This document shows positions 11,203 through 20,753 of a DNA stretch of 64,000 nucleotides, in pieces. The translations under genes were made by a program, and so were the position numbers. The notes beneath the pieces are model-generated. The model had not been told where the DNA came from and searched no databases. It worked only from the letters and a program-made list of their open reading frames with translations. Position 1 is the first letter of the stretch; each line of letters opens with the position of its first letter. The stretch spans positions 1 through 64,000 of the forward strand of contig QCUL01000008.1 in assembly GCA_003210755.1 (NCBI GenBank). The letters are read 5' to 3'. This DNA is from Synechococcus sp. AG-679-C18 (GTDB taxonomy: Bacteria > Cyanobacteriota > Cyanobacteriia > PCC-6307 > Cyanobiaceae).

Positions 11203-12129
11203 CCCATGGCTTTGCTCACAACAAGACTAAAGAAGGCCTTGCCGAGTTGATGGTTCCCCCTATCACGGAGAGGAGCGCCTGAGCTCTACCACCTCAGCGA
11301 AGTACCAAGAACGCAAGCGATTTTGACCTTGCAACTGCCTCAGGTGAATGAGCTGACACAACCAATCCTCCTGCCAAGCAATTACGCCAAAACCTGTGAC
11401 AGGAAAACATTTCGATGATGCAATTCCCGCAGGAAGAATTGCTGTGCGCTTATGTACCTTAGACACTACAAATCAAACTGTAATAATCGCGCTAGGATAT
11501 ATAATAAAAACAAAAAAATTTACAGCCTTATAACATCACAAGAGACGTTGAAGCATTCTTAAAACATATCCTCTGTAGCACTAAATTCAGCTCTTTTTTC
11601 GACACCCCATCCATTGAGCGTCTACAACAACTCAGGATCAGCGACTCGCTATCTAATTAGCTTAAAAGGCGTGAAGCTTACCTAAGCCTGATGTATAAGC
11701 AATTCAAAATCATAATTTATTTGCAAAAAGATAAGCATTTTGAGTGATTACTACGCGTGAATCCAATACGCTCTTCTCCCTTATCCCTACAAGAAAAAGA
11801 TGTAGAGCAGCTCGCCTCTCACGAAAGCGATTAACGGGCAATTACATGGCGATCAAATGTTGCGCAATTGCTTAGACAGGGCTAGAATATTTTTATCAAC
11901 CTAATCTGAATTACTAATTAGAGCGTTGGCTTAATTTAATTTAAATCTAATCGCGTACCTCAAACATTTCAAGTCATAATCTTCTTTAAAAAATGCTATC
12001 AAAAAACAGTTTTCATAAGCAACTTTACAGAATCAACAACCTTTTCGTTTACAACTAAAGTTAGTACTCGTAAGCTCCAGCCAGTGCGGGTCTGCGCTCC
12101 ATTATCCCGAACGAACATCGTTTGAAACT
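11203..12129. other. Gene-poor AT-rich spacer upstream of the glucosylglycerol phosphatase
   Basis: About 0.93 kb between two divergent genes. The first 260 bp are mixed in composition and hold only short unsupported frames. From about 11,470 the DNA is strongly AT-rich with many stops in all frames. It must hold the promoters of both flanking genes; no riboswitch or tRNA is seen. Confidence 0.6.
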
Positions 12130-13341
12130 ATGGCACCACTAAGCCTCGATGAACTCCGTGACGAAATGACGGAGGAAAAGAATTTACTGATTGTGCAAGA
12201 CCTTGATGGGGTTTGCATGTCACTTGTTAAAGATCCGCTCACAAGGAGTCTTCGCGCTGACTATGTGCACGCAGTAGCAGCGATGCACAATCATTTCAGT
12301 GTGCTCACCAATGGGGAGCATGAGGGTCGCCGTGGGGTAAATCGACTAGTTGAGAAAGCTTTAGATAACGATCAATTGGCAAAACGCAAGGGACTCTATC
12401 TTCCAGGATTAGCCGCAGGAGGAGTCCAGTTTCAGGATCGTTTTGGAACGGTCTCTTATCCAGGTGTTAGTGAACAGGAAATGAACTTCTTGGAATCTGT
12501 TCCCCAACAAATGGAAAAACGATTGCGATTAAAGTTGAAAGAGATTATGCCTGAGATTCAAGGTCAGGTGCTTGATGAAGAATTGAAGCTTGCGATTCTT
12601 GATACCCAGGTCTCTCCAACTATTAATTTGAATAGCCTCTTCGACAGAATCAAGAATGATGTGGAGCGACAAAGACAGCTGCAGTTGATGTTGTCTGATT
12701 TGATGGAATCTCTAATGAATGCTGCTTCAATGGCGGGATTACCTACCTCATTTTTTCTGCATGTGGCTCCAAACCTTGGTCGCGATGCCTCTGGTCAGGA
12801 AAGAATTAAACCAGCATCGCCTGGCGATGTAGGGACTACAGACATCCAATTCATGCTGCGAGGATCGATCAAGGAAGTGGGATTATTAGTTCTGATTAAT
12901 AGGCATATTGAACAAAGAACCGGGGCAGCACCTCTGGGTAAAACATTTAATGTACGAAATGCTCCTCAAGAACACCAAGCACTGCTTGATCTTTGTCATG
13001 AGCATATTGATGGCAAGGAAATGCCAATGCTGGTTGGTGTTGGTGACACTGTCACTTCGTCGTTATCTCCCCTTGGTGATGGTTGGTTAAGAGGCGGAAG
13101 TGACAGAGGATTTCTCACCCTCCTCCAAGAACTCAGTACTAGTTATGGCCGCCCTGGTCGTGTTGTACTCGTTGACAGCAGTCATGGAGAAGTTGATCGA
13201 CCCAGCCTTATGCAAAACAACCTTGCTGGAATCAGCGATCCCGAGGATCCGCTTCGTTTTGATTGCCTTGTCAAAGGAGGTCCAAAAGAGTATGTCGACT
13301 GGTTTTTAACGCTGGCTACTTCAAGACAGGGCGTCGAATAA
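12130..13341 (+). CDS. stpA: Glucosylglycerol-3-phosphate phosphatase
   Basis: A 403-residue protein that matches the cyanobacterial GGPP (StpA) family. LLIVQDLDGVCMSLVKDP carries the HAD-like DxDG motif, and GVGDTVTSSLSPLGDGWLRGGSDRGF is a family-specific stretch. It dephosphorylates glucosylglycerol-phosphate to the compatible solute glucosylglycerol, the main osmolyte of moderately salt-tolerant cyanobacteria. The synthase GgpS is not in this window. A long AT-rich upstream spacer leaves room for salt-responsive regulation. Confidence 0.88.
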   Translation: MAPLSLDELRDEMTEEKNLLIVQDLDGVCMSLVKDPLTRSLRADYVHAVAAMHNHFSVLTNGEHEGRRGVNRLVEKALDNDQLAKRKGLYLPGLAAGGVQFQDRFGTVSYPGVSEQEMNFLESVPQQMEKRLRLKLKEIMPEIQGQVLDEELKLAILDTQVSPTINLNSLFDRIKNDVERQRQLQLMLSDLMESLMNAASMAGLPTSFFLHVAPNLGRDASGQERIKPASPGDVGTTDIQFMLRGSIKEVGLLVLINRHIEQRTGAAPLGKTFNVRNAPQEHQALLDLCHEHIDGKEMPMLVGVGDTVTSSLSPLGDGWLRGGSDRGFLTLLQELSTSYGRPGRVVLVDSSHGEVDRPSLMQNNLAGISDPEDPLRFDCLVKGGPKEYVDWFLTLATSRQGVE

Positions 13342-14265
13342 ATCCATTTATAAAAGTACCTCTCTATTTTCGAACAATATTGCCCACTCTGAGTATGAGT
13401 GTTGACTTAAAGTGATCGCAACCAATATATCAATATTACACAGAATGATTTCAAATTTTTCTGAGCAAACAAATCAAGATTATTTGATGTAAAGTTTTTA
13501 ACTACTCGAACATTTTGAATTGATCCTTGATTGTCGGCAATTGTACAATCTGCATCCTCCTATACCCCTCTTGCTTTCACACGCGGAACTTACGGCCAAT
13601 GATCAAACTTCATTAACTTGCTTCTACAGTCCTAATGACATAATAAACAATCCAAGGTGAGTCGCAAGTTTCGATGATCAATGCACCCTAAAAAGTAGTA
13701 ATGAATGAAGGGAATTCAAGAAACTCATTCAATTAGCCAATACGGCGCAGACCATTGGAAGCTAGTTGTTGCCGCCCAAGTAAACTTCTTAGCATTGACT
13801 GAATGGTACCCACAAATAAATGTTGATCAATTCAACAAAGCATACTTGACAAATAATTATATTACAGCAATCTACAGAATTGCCATTTTAAACATTTATC
13901 AATGTGTCGGCAGAGCGTAGAGAACACAATGCTTTAGCATTACGTCTTTTACAATTGATTTAAAGCATTAGATTTTTAAAAATACAACCTATTTCGAGAA
14001 CACAATACTTTGCTTGAATCAGCCATTAAGCTCTTCCAATATGTTTTGACGTAGGCAATTATTAATTCATAAAGACGATTTAAAAGCTATAATTTCTAGA
14101 ATCAACTCTTTGCAGAAAAGTGATTGCTATAGATTTAGAAACGAACATTCTTTCTTAAACAGAGTCCTCTGAGCAAGCCGTAATACTGACAAATCTCATC
14201 GTGGAACATTTTGCAAAATCTGACCCCTTTGACAGTGGATATTTGTCAGAATCTGAAGACGACGC
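13342..14265. other. Gene-poor AT-rich spacer
   Basis: Stops are frequent in every frame. One 71-codon frame at 13705-13920 (plus strand) is open but has no recognisable similarity, no clear ribosome site and the composition of the surrounding spacer, so I do not call it a gene. The spacer probably holds the promoter of the ArsS-like gene. Confidence 0.5.
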
Positions 14266-15240
14266 ATGCACGCTATCCAGACTACTAACAGGCATGAGCC
14301 CCAAAGGGCAAGCATCTTCCCGGCAATGAATCGCAAGGTACTGCAAACCCTTCAAGTCAATCTTGGCTATCGCTGTAATCAGAGCTGTAGTCATTGTCAT
14401 GTCAATGCAGGGCCTTGGCGTAAGGAAATGATGGATGCGAATCAGATTGAATTGATTCCTAAAGTTCTTAAGGCATTAAAACTCTCCTGCCTTGATCTCA
14501 CAGGTGGGGCCCCAGAATTGCATCCCCAGTTCAAATCACTAGTTCGTCAAGCACGAAAACTTGGGGTACAGGTGATTGATCGTTGCAATCTCACTATTCT
14601 CAATGAACCTGGATATGAAGGACTAGTTACATTTTTAGCCGATCAACGAGTGAAGATCGTAGCTTCTCTTCCATGTTTTGAAGAAGAGCGAGTAGACCGA
14701 CAAAGAGGAAATGGTGTCTTTCAGCGCAGCATTGCGGCTATACAAGAACTCAATCAACTTGGTTATGCAATGCCTGGAAATGACCTTGAGCTGGATCTAG
14801 TTTTTAATCCATCAGGTGCTCAGTTACCTCCATCACAGAGTGAACTAGAAGTACTATATCGACAAAAATTAATTGAGATCTATGGTATTCATTTCAACAA
14901 GCTTTTAACGATCACTAATATGCCGATCCAAAGATTTGCCCAAACATTGAAAGCCTCAGGAGAACTGGAATCTTATAAATCTATTTTGCGCAATGCCCAT
15001 CGAGAAGCAAATCTTAATTCGGTGATGTGTAAAAGCTTAATCAGCGTTAGTTGGACTGGTTCCTTGTTTGACTGCGACTTTAATCAACAATTAGATATTC
15101 CAGTCATGTCTGGTCCAAGCAATTTGCGTGAGCTACTGGATCAGAGCGATCCCCTAAACGGACAACCGATTGCTGTTGCATCTCACTGTTACGGATGCAC
15201 CGCTGGTGGTGGCTCCAGCTGTAGTGGAGCCCTCAACTAA
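14266..15240 (+). CDS. arsS: ArsS-like radical SAM protein (arsenosugar biosynthesis type)
   Basis: CNQSCSHC (Cys 37, 41, 44) is the CxxxCxxC iron-sulfur motif, followed by DLTGGAPELHP. The C-terminal HCYGCTAGGGSSCSG Cys-rich tail is the hallmark of ArsS, with Cys where some relatives have selenocysteine. I keep the start at 14266 because the family usually has an FPAxxR segment just before ETLQVNLGYRC, present here as FPAMNRKVLQ. ArsS acts in making arsenosugars from methylated arsenic; its usual partner ArsM is not seen in the window. Confidence 0.85.
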   Translation: MHAIQTTNRHEPQRASIFPAMNRKVLQTLQVNLGYRCNQSCSHCHVNAGPWRKEMMDANQIELIPKVLKALKLSCLDLTGGAPELHPQFKSLVRQARKLGVQVIDRCNLTILNEPGYEGLVTFLADQRVKIVASLPCFEEERVDRQRGNGVFQRSIAAIQELNQLGYAMPGNDLELDLVFNPSGAQLPPSQSELEVLYRQKLIEIYGIHFNKLLTITNMPIQRFAQTLKASGELESYKSILRNAHREANLNSVMCKSLISVSWTGSLFDCDFNQQLDIPVMSGPSNLRELLDQSDPLNGQPIAVASHCYGCTAGGGSSCSGALN

Positions 15241-15532
15241 GTTGATCAATGTCCACCGACCTTGGTGCGAATAACATGACGCGTTCTCCGATACGACGTT
15301 CTTGCCCCTCCAGGGCATAGACACCTCCGGAAACAAAATCAGCAGTGCGCTGTGCAAGTTTTGTTTCCATGTTCGAAAGATTAAGCAGCACCGTACGTTG
15401 CTCACGTACAGCGACCACAGCGTCAAGTCCTTCCTCGAATACTCGAGGCGTAAGAACGAGAATCTCGTTAAATCCTGTAACCCCGGATTGCTCCATACCC
15501 ACCAGAGTGGCGGCATCTTCTGCTCGCCACAA
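15233..15532 (-). CDS. Short SepF-like protein
   Basis: A 99-residue protein that is essentially one SepF core domain: ILVLTPRVFEEGLDAV, TVLLNLSNMETKLAQRTADF and GGVYALEGQERRIG match the order of SepF motifs. SepF anchors FtsZ to the membrane in cyanobacteria, but normal cyanobacterial SepF is nearly twice as long with an N-terminal membrane-binding helix, absent here. So this is likely a paralog or a specialised form. Its start lies 19 bp from the divergent DUF3721 gene, and its end overlaps arsS by 8 bp tail to tail. Confidence 0.75.
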   Translation of the reverse strand: MWRAEDAATLVGMEQSGVTGFNEILVLTPRVFEEGLDAVVAVREQRTVLLNLSNMETKLAQRTADFVSGGVYALEGQERRIGERVMLFAPRSVDIDQLS

Positions 15533-15551
15533 GAGAAGTAATAATTAATGC

Positions 15552-16025
15552 ATGACAGAACAAGACACCAACACCATCGGTGGGCATTGCGGCACCAAGC
15601 CCAAGAAATTTGCAATCGGTATTGCCCCTCTCGGAACTGTGTCCATCGGTGTGGTGCCCATGGGGGTCATTTGCATTGGTGTGGTGCCCATGGGGGTTGT
15701 CTCGATTGGGGTTGTCGCCATGGGTGTGATCAATTTGTCGGTTGTGGGGATGGGGTTGTTGGCGGTCGGAGTTAACACAATGGGGATTTGGACGGCTGGA
15801 CCCATGAGTATGGGGCTCGTGCAATTAGGAAAAGGGGATTCGGATCAGAAGTCCCATCACCATGGCCATGCAAGCCATTCTGTTGAGGGCAATGACCCTC
15901 GGTTCATGGCATATCCCACAAGGAAAGAAGCTGAGGCACAAGCACAAGCTCAAGGCTGTGAGGGAGCTCATGCGATGGGTGATTTCTGGATGCCCTGCGC
16001 GGAGCATTCAAATAACGATCAATAA
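15552..16025 (+). CDS. DUF3721 protein with Gly-Val pentad repeats
   Basis: A 157-residue protein in three parts. Residues 20-95 are a run of five-residue-spaced glycines (GIAPLG, GVVPMG, GVICIG, GVVSIG and so on), probably a compact membrane-embedded or beta-helical stretch. Next comes a His-rich spacer (HHHGH). The C-terminal DUF3721 domain reads FMAYPTRKEAEAQAQAQGC..AHAMGDFWMPC. Function is unknown; the His and Cys residues suggest metal contact. The divergent SepF-like gene starts 19 bp away, so promoters must overlap coding sequence. Confidence 0.75.
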   Translation: MTEQDTNTIGGHCGTKPKKFAIGIAPLGTVSIGVVPMGVICIGVVPMGVVSIGVVAMGVINLSVVGMGLLAVGVNTMGIWTAGPMSMGLVQLGKGDSDQKSHHHGHASHSVEGNDPRFMAYPTRKEAEAQAQAQGCEGAHAMGDFWMPCAEHSNNDQ

Positions 16026-16029
16026 GTGC

Positions 16030-16482
16030 TCAGCGACAATTAGGACAAATTGCTCGAACATTCAAACTCGATTCAATTAATTCAAACCCAAACCGCTTTG
16101 CAGCCTCAGCACCAGCCTCAAGCACTGGGTTGCTCTCGAATTCTTCAGTTCGACCGCAACGAACGCAAATCAAATGATGGTGATCGCCATGATCACCGCT
16201 TGACAATTCAAAACGACGTCCTCCGTCACTCAGTTCCAGCTCTTGAAGGAACCCCATGTCGACAAGGAGTCTTAACGTTCGGTAAATCGTCGCTAATGAG
16301 ACTCTTGCTTTGGAATCGACCAGAAGCCGATGAACGTCTTCAGCGCTGAGGTGTGTACCTCCTCCTATTTGTTCAAAAAGATCAAGAATTAAGCGGCGCT
16401 GAGGGGTAAGTCGACGCCCATCCTGATGCAAACCGTGCTCTAGGGGACCTTCAACCGGAACTGGCGACGAAGCCATAGGCAT
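16030..16482 (-). CDS. Fur-family metalloregulator
   Basis: A 150-residue repressor. RLTPQRRLILDLFEQ and the recognition helix SLATIYRTLRLLVDMGFL form the winged-helix domain; HHHLICVRCG and ICPNC give two CxxC pairs for structural zinc, and HGDHHHLIC supplies the regulatory metal site. It could be Fur, Zur or PerR; the sequence alone does not decide. It lies tail to tail with the DUF3721 gene (4 bp apart). Confidence 0.9.
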   Translation of the reverse strand: MPMASSPVPVEGPLEHGLHQDGRRLTPQRRLILDLFEQIGGGTHLSAEDVHRLLVDSKARVSLATIYRTLRLLVDMGFLQELELSDGGRRFELSSGDHGDHHHLICVRCGRTEEFESNPVLEAGAEAAKRFGFELIESSLNVRAICPNCR

Positions 16483-16654
16483 CTACACCGGAACAACTCT
16501 TCTCAACAGTACCCATTAATGCGAGAGCCGAACATGGGATCGCGTAAACCAACAAGAGAGGACGAAATCCGAAGAGGACGTTTTGTTGGGGTGGAGGGCC
16601 GTTAAGGTTTAGTTCTGTTCGTATAGCACTGTGTCCAGCTCCTGGCGGGTCTTG

Positions 16655-16867
16655 ATGCGTTTCGTGGCCAGTGGGTTGTTTTTGCTTGCCCATGGATTAT
16701 TGGTGCTGGAATACGTGGCACTGGGAACCGCACTTCATGGAATTGCTGAGATCTTCCTGGCTCCTTGGGCTATCCGCCATCGAGCTTGGGATTTGATCGT
16801 GATTGGTGTTGTGTTCTGCGTGTTCGATCTTTGGGGAACGCTCAGATTGACTCACGCAATTGGTTAG
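16655..16867 (+). CDS. Small membrane protein
   Basis: About 70 residues with two hydrophobic segments (VASGLFLLAHGLLVLEYVAL and DLIVIGVVFCVFDLWG) joined by a short charged loop. I choose ATG at 16655 over the upstream in-frame GTG at 16631 because it starts right before the first membrane segment. Divergent from the Fur-family gene, so it could be under its control. Family not recognised beyond a conserved cyanobacterial look. Confidence 0.65.
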   Translation: MRFVASGLFLLAHGLLVLEYVALGTALHGIAEIFLAPWAIRHRAWDLIVIGVVFCVFDLWGTLRLTHAIG

Positions 16868-16874
16868 AGAGTCG

Positions 16875-17225
16875 TTAATCAACCCACCAACGTTGAACTA
16901 ACCCAGCCGCACTGGGCGATGGCGCGGGGATAGTCACGACAGAAAGTCGTTGCGCATCACGGAAGTAGTTGTAACGACAGAAGCCAACTCCAGTGCCAGA
17001 ACAGGAGGAGAGAGAAGGCAAAGTGGATTGAGAGAAAACTTGCTCAAAGACTTGAGGGGCTTGATCGGGTTGCGGTAACCAGCCTGATGCCAACAACGTT
17101 GCGTCGGCTGCTTGGATGGACTGACCAATCTGCAACTGAACAGATGCAGAAGACATTGGCTCGGCAATGACCGCATGGCCACTAAGGATTGGCAACATGC
17201 AGAGTGCTAAGCGCATTCCTTTCAT
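16875..17225 (-). CDS. Exported protein of unknown function
   Basis: From ATG at 17225 the protein begins MKGMRLALCMLPILSGHAVIA, a clear signal peptide with an A-x-A-like cut site. About 95 mature residues follow with two Cys (SCSGTGVGFC) and a C-terminal QRWWVD. An upstream in-frame start at 17264 would place 13 non-signal residues first. No family recognised. Confidence 0.65.
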   Translation of the reverse strand: MKGMRLALCMLPILSGHAVIAEPMSSASVQLQIGQSIQAADATLLASGWLPQPDQAPQVFEQVFSQSTLPSLSSCSGTGVGFCRYNYFRDAQRLSVVTIPAPSPSAAGLVQRWWVD

Positions 17226-17500
17226 CGCTCTCAATAGCCAGGGCTGACTTCGGCATAGCCACAAAAACGTTCAAATGTCACCAACGAAATGAAACGAAGC
17301 GCTTTGAGGATTTAAAACTCGGTCATGAATTGAATTTGCTAGGTGCTTCGAGCAAAAAATCATCAAGTTTGAAGACAAACGGAATCTGATCAACTTCAGA
17401 CTTTTGAGAAACCAATCGAGCTTCAAGACAAGCATCGACAACTTGGCTCATATTCAGAATAAAAACGTCTTGAAGTAACAATCAACACCAGCTGGAGAGA

Positions 17501-17773
17501 ATGGCGCTATCAATGACAGTAAACCTAAGAAACCTAATGTCCGCTCAGGCAGTAATCGATCTTGCGAACGCTATTAAGGCTGATGCGAATTTGAAAGCAA
17601 TCTGTGCATCAAATCGTTGTGCTGATGTTGATGATCAGTGTGCAGTTGCTAAGCAAAAAGGATTTGACGTACATCCTCATGACTTTGATGAATTTAGCAA
17701 TGGTGATCTCGTGGAATCAAATGATGAAGATACATTCTTAAAACCTTCATGGTGGGATCGAATTTCACAATAA
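17501..17773 (+). CDS. Stand-alone Nif11-like protein
   Basis: A 90-residue protein. SAQAVIDLANAIKADANLKAICASN followed by VAKQKGFDVHPHDFDEF has the spacing of a Nif11 domain (helix, then AxxxGF..xxxDF). It lacks a Gly-Gly cleavage site and ends in an acidic linker plus PSWWDRI, so it is unlikely to be a lanthipeptide precursor. A good ribosome site (GGAGAG) precedes ATG 17501. It lies 26 kb from the LanM locus. Function unknown. Confidence 0.6.
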   Translation: MALSMTVNLRNLMSAQAVIDLANAIKADANLKAICASNRCADVDDQCAVAKQKGFDVHPHDFDEFSNGDLVESNDEDTFLKPSWWDRISQ

Positions 17774-18033
17774 TTTTTTCGTAATACTCAATTATATAAG
17801 AAGCAAAAAGCATCACCTTTCACAGGCAACACGCATAAAACCGCTTCTTCAACTTATTGCTTTTACTATGAACATTTTCATCAAAAGCGGCTGCACTATT
17901 AGGATTTTCTTTACTTACTATAAGTACTGCGAGTAAAATGAAAGCCATTATTTAAATTGTAGCAAATGCTTACTCTTTTATTCATTAAATCAAAGTAGCA
18001 ACTCAATTCAACTCTTCATTCATACGTTAAGTT

Positions 18034-19047
18034 GTGAGATCAATGCAAAACAATGATGACAGGCGAATTCTCATCACCGGAGGAAGCTCTGGAATTGGAT
18101 TAGAAGCGTGTAAATCTCTTGCTAAAGACGGTCATAGCCTTACACTTCTTTGCCGAACAAAAGGGCGTTGTGATCAAACGAAAGATATTCTCATTGGCTT
18201 AAGTGGCAACTCTAAAAAGATTCAGGTCTTAATTACAGATCATAAAGACTTGGACAATGTTGAGAATGGATGTAAACAACTTATAGAAGAGAATGAATAT
18301 TTTGACACTATAGTTCTAAATGCAGGAATTCAGAATGTAGGAATTCGTCAACCTAGGTTTACAAAACAAGGAATCGAAGAAACGTTTTGTGTGAATCATC
18401 TTGCGCATCAACTAATTATTATGCGCCTTCTACCACTATTGCAAAAAAGTAATAGACCAAGATTAGTGATTACGAGCTCTGAAGTACATAATCCCAGTAG
18501 TGGAGGAGGGAGGGTTGGTCGACCTGCAGCACTCGGCAATTTAGAGGGCTTACGACGTAGCTCAAGTTTCAATATGATCAATGACCAGGATACCTTTGAC
18601 GCCGACAAGGCTTATAAGGATAGCAAACTATGTAATATTCTAATGGCACAAAAAGTGGCTAGTAAACTTAAAAAAATAGAACAAGAATTTCCAGTAATTG
18701 CATGGAGTCCTGGACTTGTCATACCAAGATCTAGCGGTGGGTTTTTTCGTACAAGCCGAAAGCAAAATCCCCTAGGTTTGAGTTTGTTTTCATTCGTTGC
18801 GAGAGATTTACTTCGAATTACAGAATCACTGCCTAAAGCAGGTTCTCTTCTAGCAGAATTAATCAATGGTGCTCAATACGAGCAGAAAGGATTTTTTTAT
18901 GTCAGCAATCAACTTATTCGGCCAGGTTTGCACCAGTTTCAACAGACAAACGTAAGTCATGATGCGGCTGATGATGAAATAAGCAATGATCTATGGGAAC
19001 TAAGCGAAGCCTTAATAAATCAAGTGCTTAGCACGCAGAGCATATAA
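18034..19047 (+). CDS. Short-chain dehydrogenase/reductase, protochlorophyllide-reductase-like
   Basis: A 337-residue classical SDR: TGGSSGIG (15-22) binds NAD(P), LNAG is near 95-98, catalytic Ser is near 148-149, and Tyr194 and Lys198 sit in YKDSK. The length and the C-terminal extension resemble the POR/retinol-dehydrogenase branch, but the Cys pattern of true light-dependent POR is not obvious. Substrate unknown. A start at ATG 18043 is equally possible. Confidence 0.8.
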   Translation: MRSMQNNDDRRILITGGSSGIGLEACKSLAKDGHSLTLLCRTKGRCDQTKDILIGLSGNSKKIQVLITDHKDLDNVENGCKQLIEENEYFDTIVLNAGIQNVGIRQPRFTKQGIEETFCVNHLAHQLIIMRLLPLLQKSNRPRLVITSSEVHNPSSGGGRVGRPAALGNLEGLRRSSSFNMINDQDTFDADKAYKDSKLCNILMAQKVASKLKKIEQEFPVIAWSPGLVIPRSSGGFFRTSRKQNPLGLSLFSFVARDLLRITESLPKAGSLLAELINGAQYEQKGFFYVSNQLIRPGLHQFQQTNVSHDAADDEISNDLWELSEALINQVLSTQSI

Positions 19048-19421
19048 ATTTTTAAGGTGTATTTTGCACTTATCTTGATTGTGGTTCCAACTTTCTTATT
19101 GTATCAAACTTTACAATAAGCTGGCAATGCTCAGATTACATGTCTAAATAAATTCACATTATTGAATGCTAATCAACTCGCTAAATACTGAGCTAGATTG
19201 AAAGAAATAATTGTTGATAAGTTCTAGAACACAATTGCTAGAAATTGGCACACTGATGCAAGCTAGCCGAAAGCCAAGATGCAAGCTTAAACTATTAAAT
19301 ATTGAAAGACCTTTTAGCCTGACAGCAGAAGCAATTTTTGTCAAAAAAATATGATTAGACTCTTATTAATCTTGATTCACGTTAGTCATTAGAAGAAGCT
19401 ATAACTTTTTGTGATTGATGA
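19048..19421. other. AT-rich spacer
   Basis: No gene, RNA or clear hairpin recognised in these 374 bp; short frames here have no coding character. Probably promoter region of the DUF3598 gene. Confidence 0.5.
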
Positions 19422-20087
19422 TTGAATGCGCCAAATTGGAGTGAGATCGCCTCCACGCGAACCATGCACGATTCTCGTAGCTCATTGTTGTTGCATAACG
19501 TTGGCTGTTGGGAAGGACTCTTTGTCCGGCTGGATGCATCTGGCAAAGAGCAAGACCGATTTACTACATCTTTGGAGGTCAAGGAGGTCGATGGTGTTAT
19601 TAAAACGTGTTTGACATATGCACAGAGTGGACGTCAACAATCCATGAATTTTTCATCGATACCATCCTCAATGCAAGTTAACAAACATGGTCACTGGTCT
19701 ACCGGTCCTGAATTCATTACACCTTGGAGCTGGGTTGCAGAATTTTGTCTTGTAAACCAATTTCAACGTCGTCGCATGATTGTTCGACATGGTGTAAACG
19801 GATTGGACCGTGTGATTTATGTCGTAGAAGCAAGGGCTGGACAAGAAATACCGCAATCAGTTCAGCCAATCTATTGTCAATCAAGATCATTTGGTTCCCT
19901 ACTGATCTGGGAACCAGAACCAGGCGTTGAGCTTTACCTTGACCCAAGAGATCGACAACAGGGAGATATAACAGGGTGTGGTATTTGTTGGTCTGATCAG
20001 AACGGAATAATGCACAAAATCTTGAGACAGTACAACTCTGATGGTGTTCTTTGTCCTCTTTCAGAGAGCTGGGCACAATTCTCTTAG
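19422..20087 (+). CDS. DUF3598 family protein
   Basis: About 207-221 residues, resembling the cyanobacterial/plastid DUF3598 family: LLLHNVGCWEGLFVRLDASG near the start and a beta-rich body ending in SWAQFS. The fold is likely a lipocalin-type barrel as in chromophore lyases, but no function is assigned here. Starts with TTG at 19422; ATG at 19464 sits nearer the conserved part and may be the true start. Confidence 0.72.
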   Translation: MNAPNWSEIASTRTMHDSRSSLLLHNVGCWEGLFVRLDASGKEQDRFTTSLEVKEVDGVIKTCLTYAQSGRQQSMNFSSIPSSMQVNKHGHWSTGPEFITPWSWVAEFCLVNQFQRRRMIVRHGVNGLDRVIYVVEARAGQEIPQSVQPIYCQSRSFGSLLIWEPEPGVELYLDPRDRQQGDITGCGICWSDQNGIMHKILRQYNSDGVLCPLSESWAQFS

Positions 20088-20278
20088 TGAGTCTTGCCAC
20101 AAGCTTTTTATTGCTTATTACGTACTCGTAGAGTTGTGAGCCTTCAGTTCTTTAAGATGGTTGATTTTCTCTTTGGTTTAAAACATAAATTGTTTTCATA
20201 TTGGCAAAATTGATTTGCCTTTTAATTATTAATTTTTATTTATACCTTTTCTTGTGATTGAGTTGTTGAGGCACTGAA

Positions 20279-20743
20279 TCAGGATTGTGCCCAACGCCCT
20301 AAGGAACGATCCAAATTGCTGATGGATTCGATTGTTTCGTAAACCATTGCTTCCCAGTTTGACTCTGGTAAACCTGCGAAGAGCATTAAGTTGAGGGGAT
20401 ACTGATCAGAATCAGTACAACGTCGAAAATCGTCGCGAAAGAGAAAGACCGGTTTGTCCAGTGCATAGGCGGCTCCTAACTCCACCATCACCCCTTCATC
20501 TGGCGGAGTTCCGTTCACGATGGCAAAGATTCCATCTGCACAACGGACATCCTGCATGCATTGAGTGGCTACTCGATAGGCCCAACCTGGCTGATTTGTA
20601 TCCACATTTCCATTGCGTTTAAAGGGCTCCCAGACGGTGAGGCCCAGTTGTTCGAGAGCTGAGACAAACTCTGGAATCAGAAGGCGTTTGCTTTGTGCAG
20701 AGAATCCGTAAGGTGATGCAAGGTAAATAGTTTTCGCAGTCAT
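20279..20743 (-). CDS. Nucleoside 2-deoxyribosyltransferase family protein
   Basis: KTIYLASPYGFS at the start, ADGIFAIVNGTPPDEGVMVELGAAYAL in the centre (catalytic Glu in GVMVELG) and KPVFLFRDDFRR identify the family, which moves deoxyribose or hydrolyses nucleotides. I take ATG at 20743 because it begins just before the first strand and leaves a 10-bp gap after the phosphoribosyltransferase gene; the longer frame from 20806 would overlap it. The pair suggests nucleotide salvage. Confidence 0.83.
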   Translation of the reverse strand: MTAKTIYLASPYGFSAQSKRLLIPEFVSALEQLGLTVWEPFKRNGNVDTNQPGWAYRVATQCMQDVRCADGIFAIVNGTPPDEGVMVELGAAYALDKPVFLFRDDFRRCTDSDQYPLNLMLFAGLPESNWEAMVYETIESISNLDRSLGRWAQS

Positions 20744-20753
20744 CACTTTGGTT

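Noticed and set aside
11263-11466. 67-codon minus-strand frame upstream of the dehydrogenase-like gene
   Set aside because: No ribosome site, no family, and it lies in the region expected to hold promoters.
15658-15790. Repeated GTGGTGCCCATGGGGGT-like DNA taken for a CRISPR or satellite
   Set aside because: It codes for the Gly-Val pentads of the DUF3721 protein; there are no spacers.
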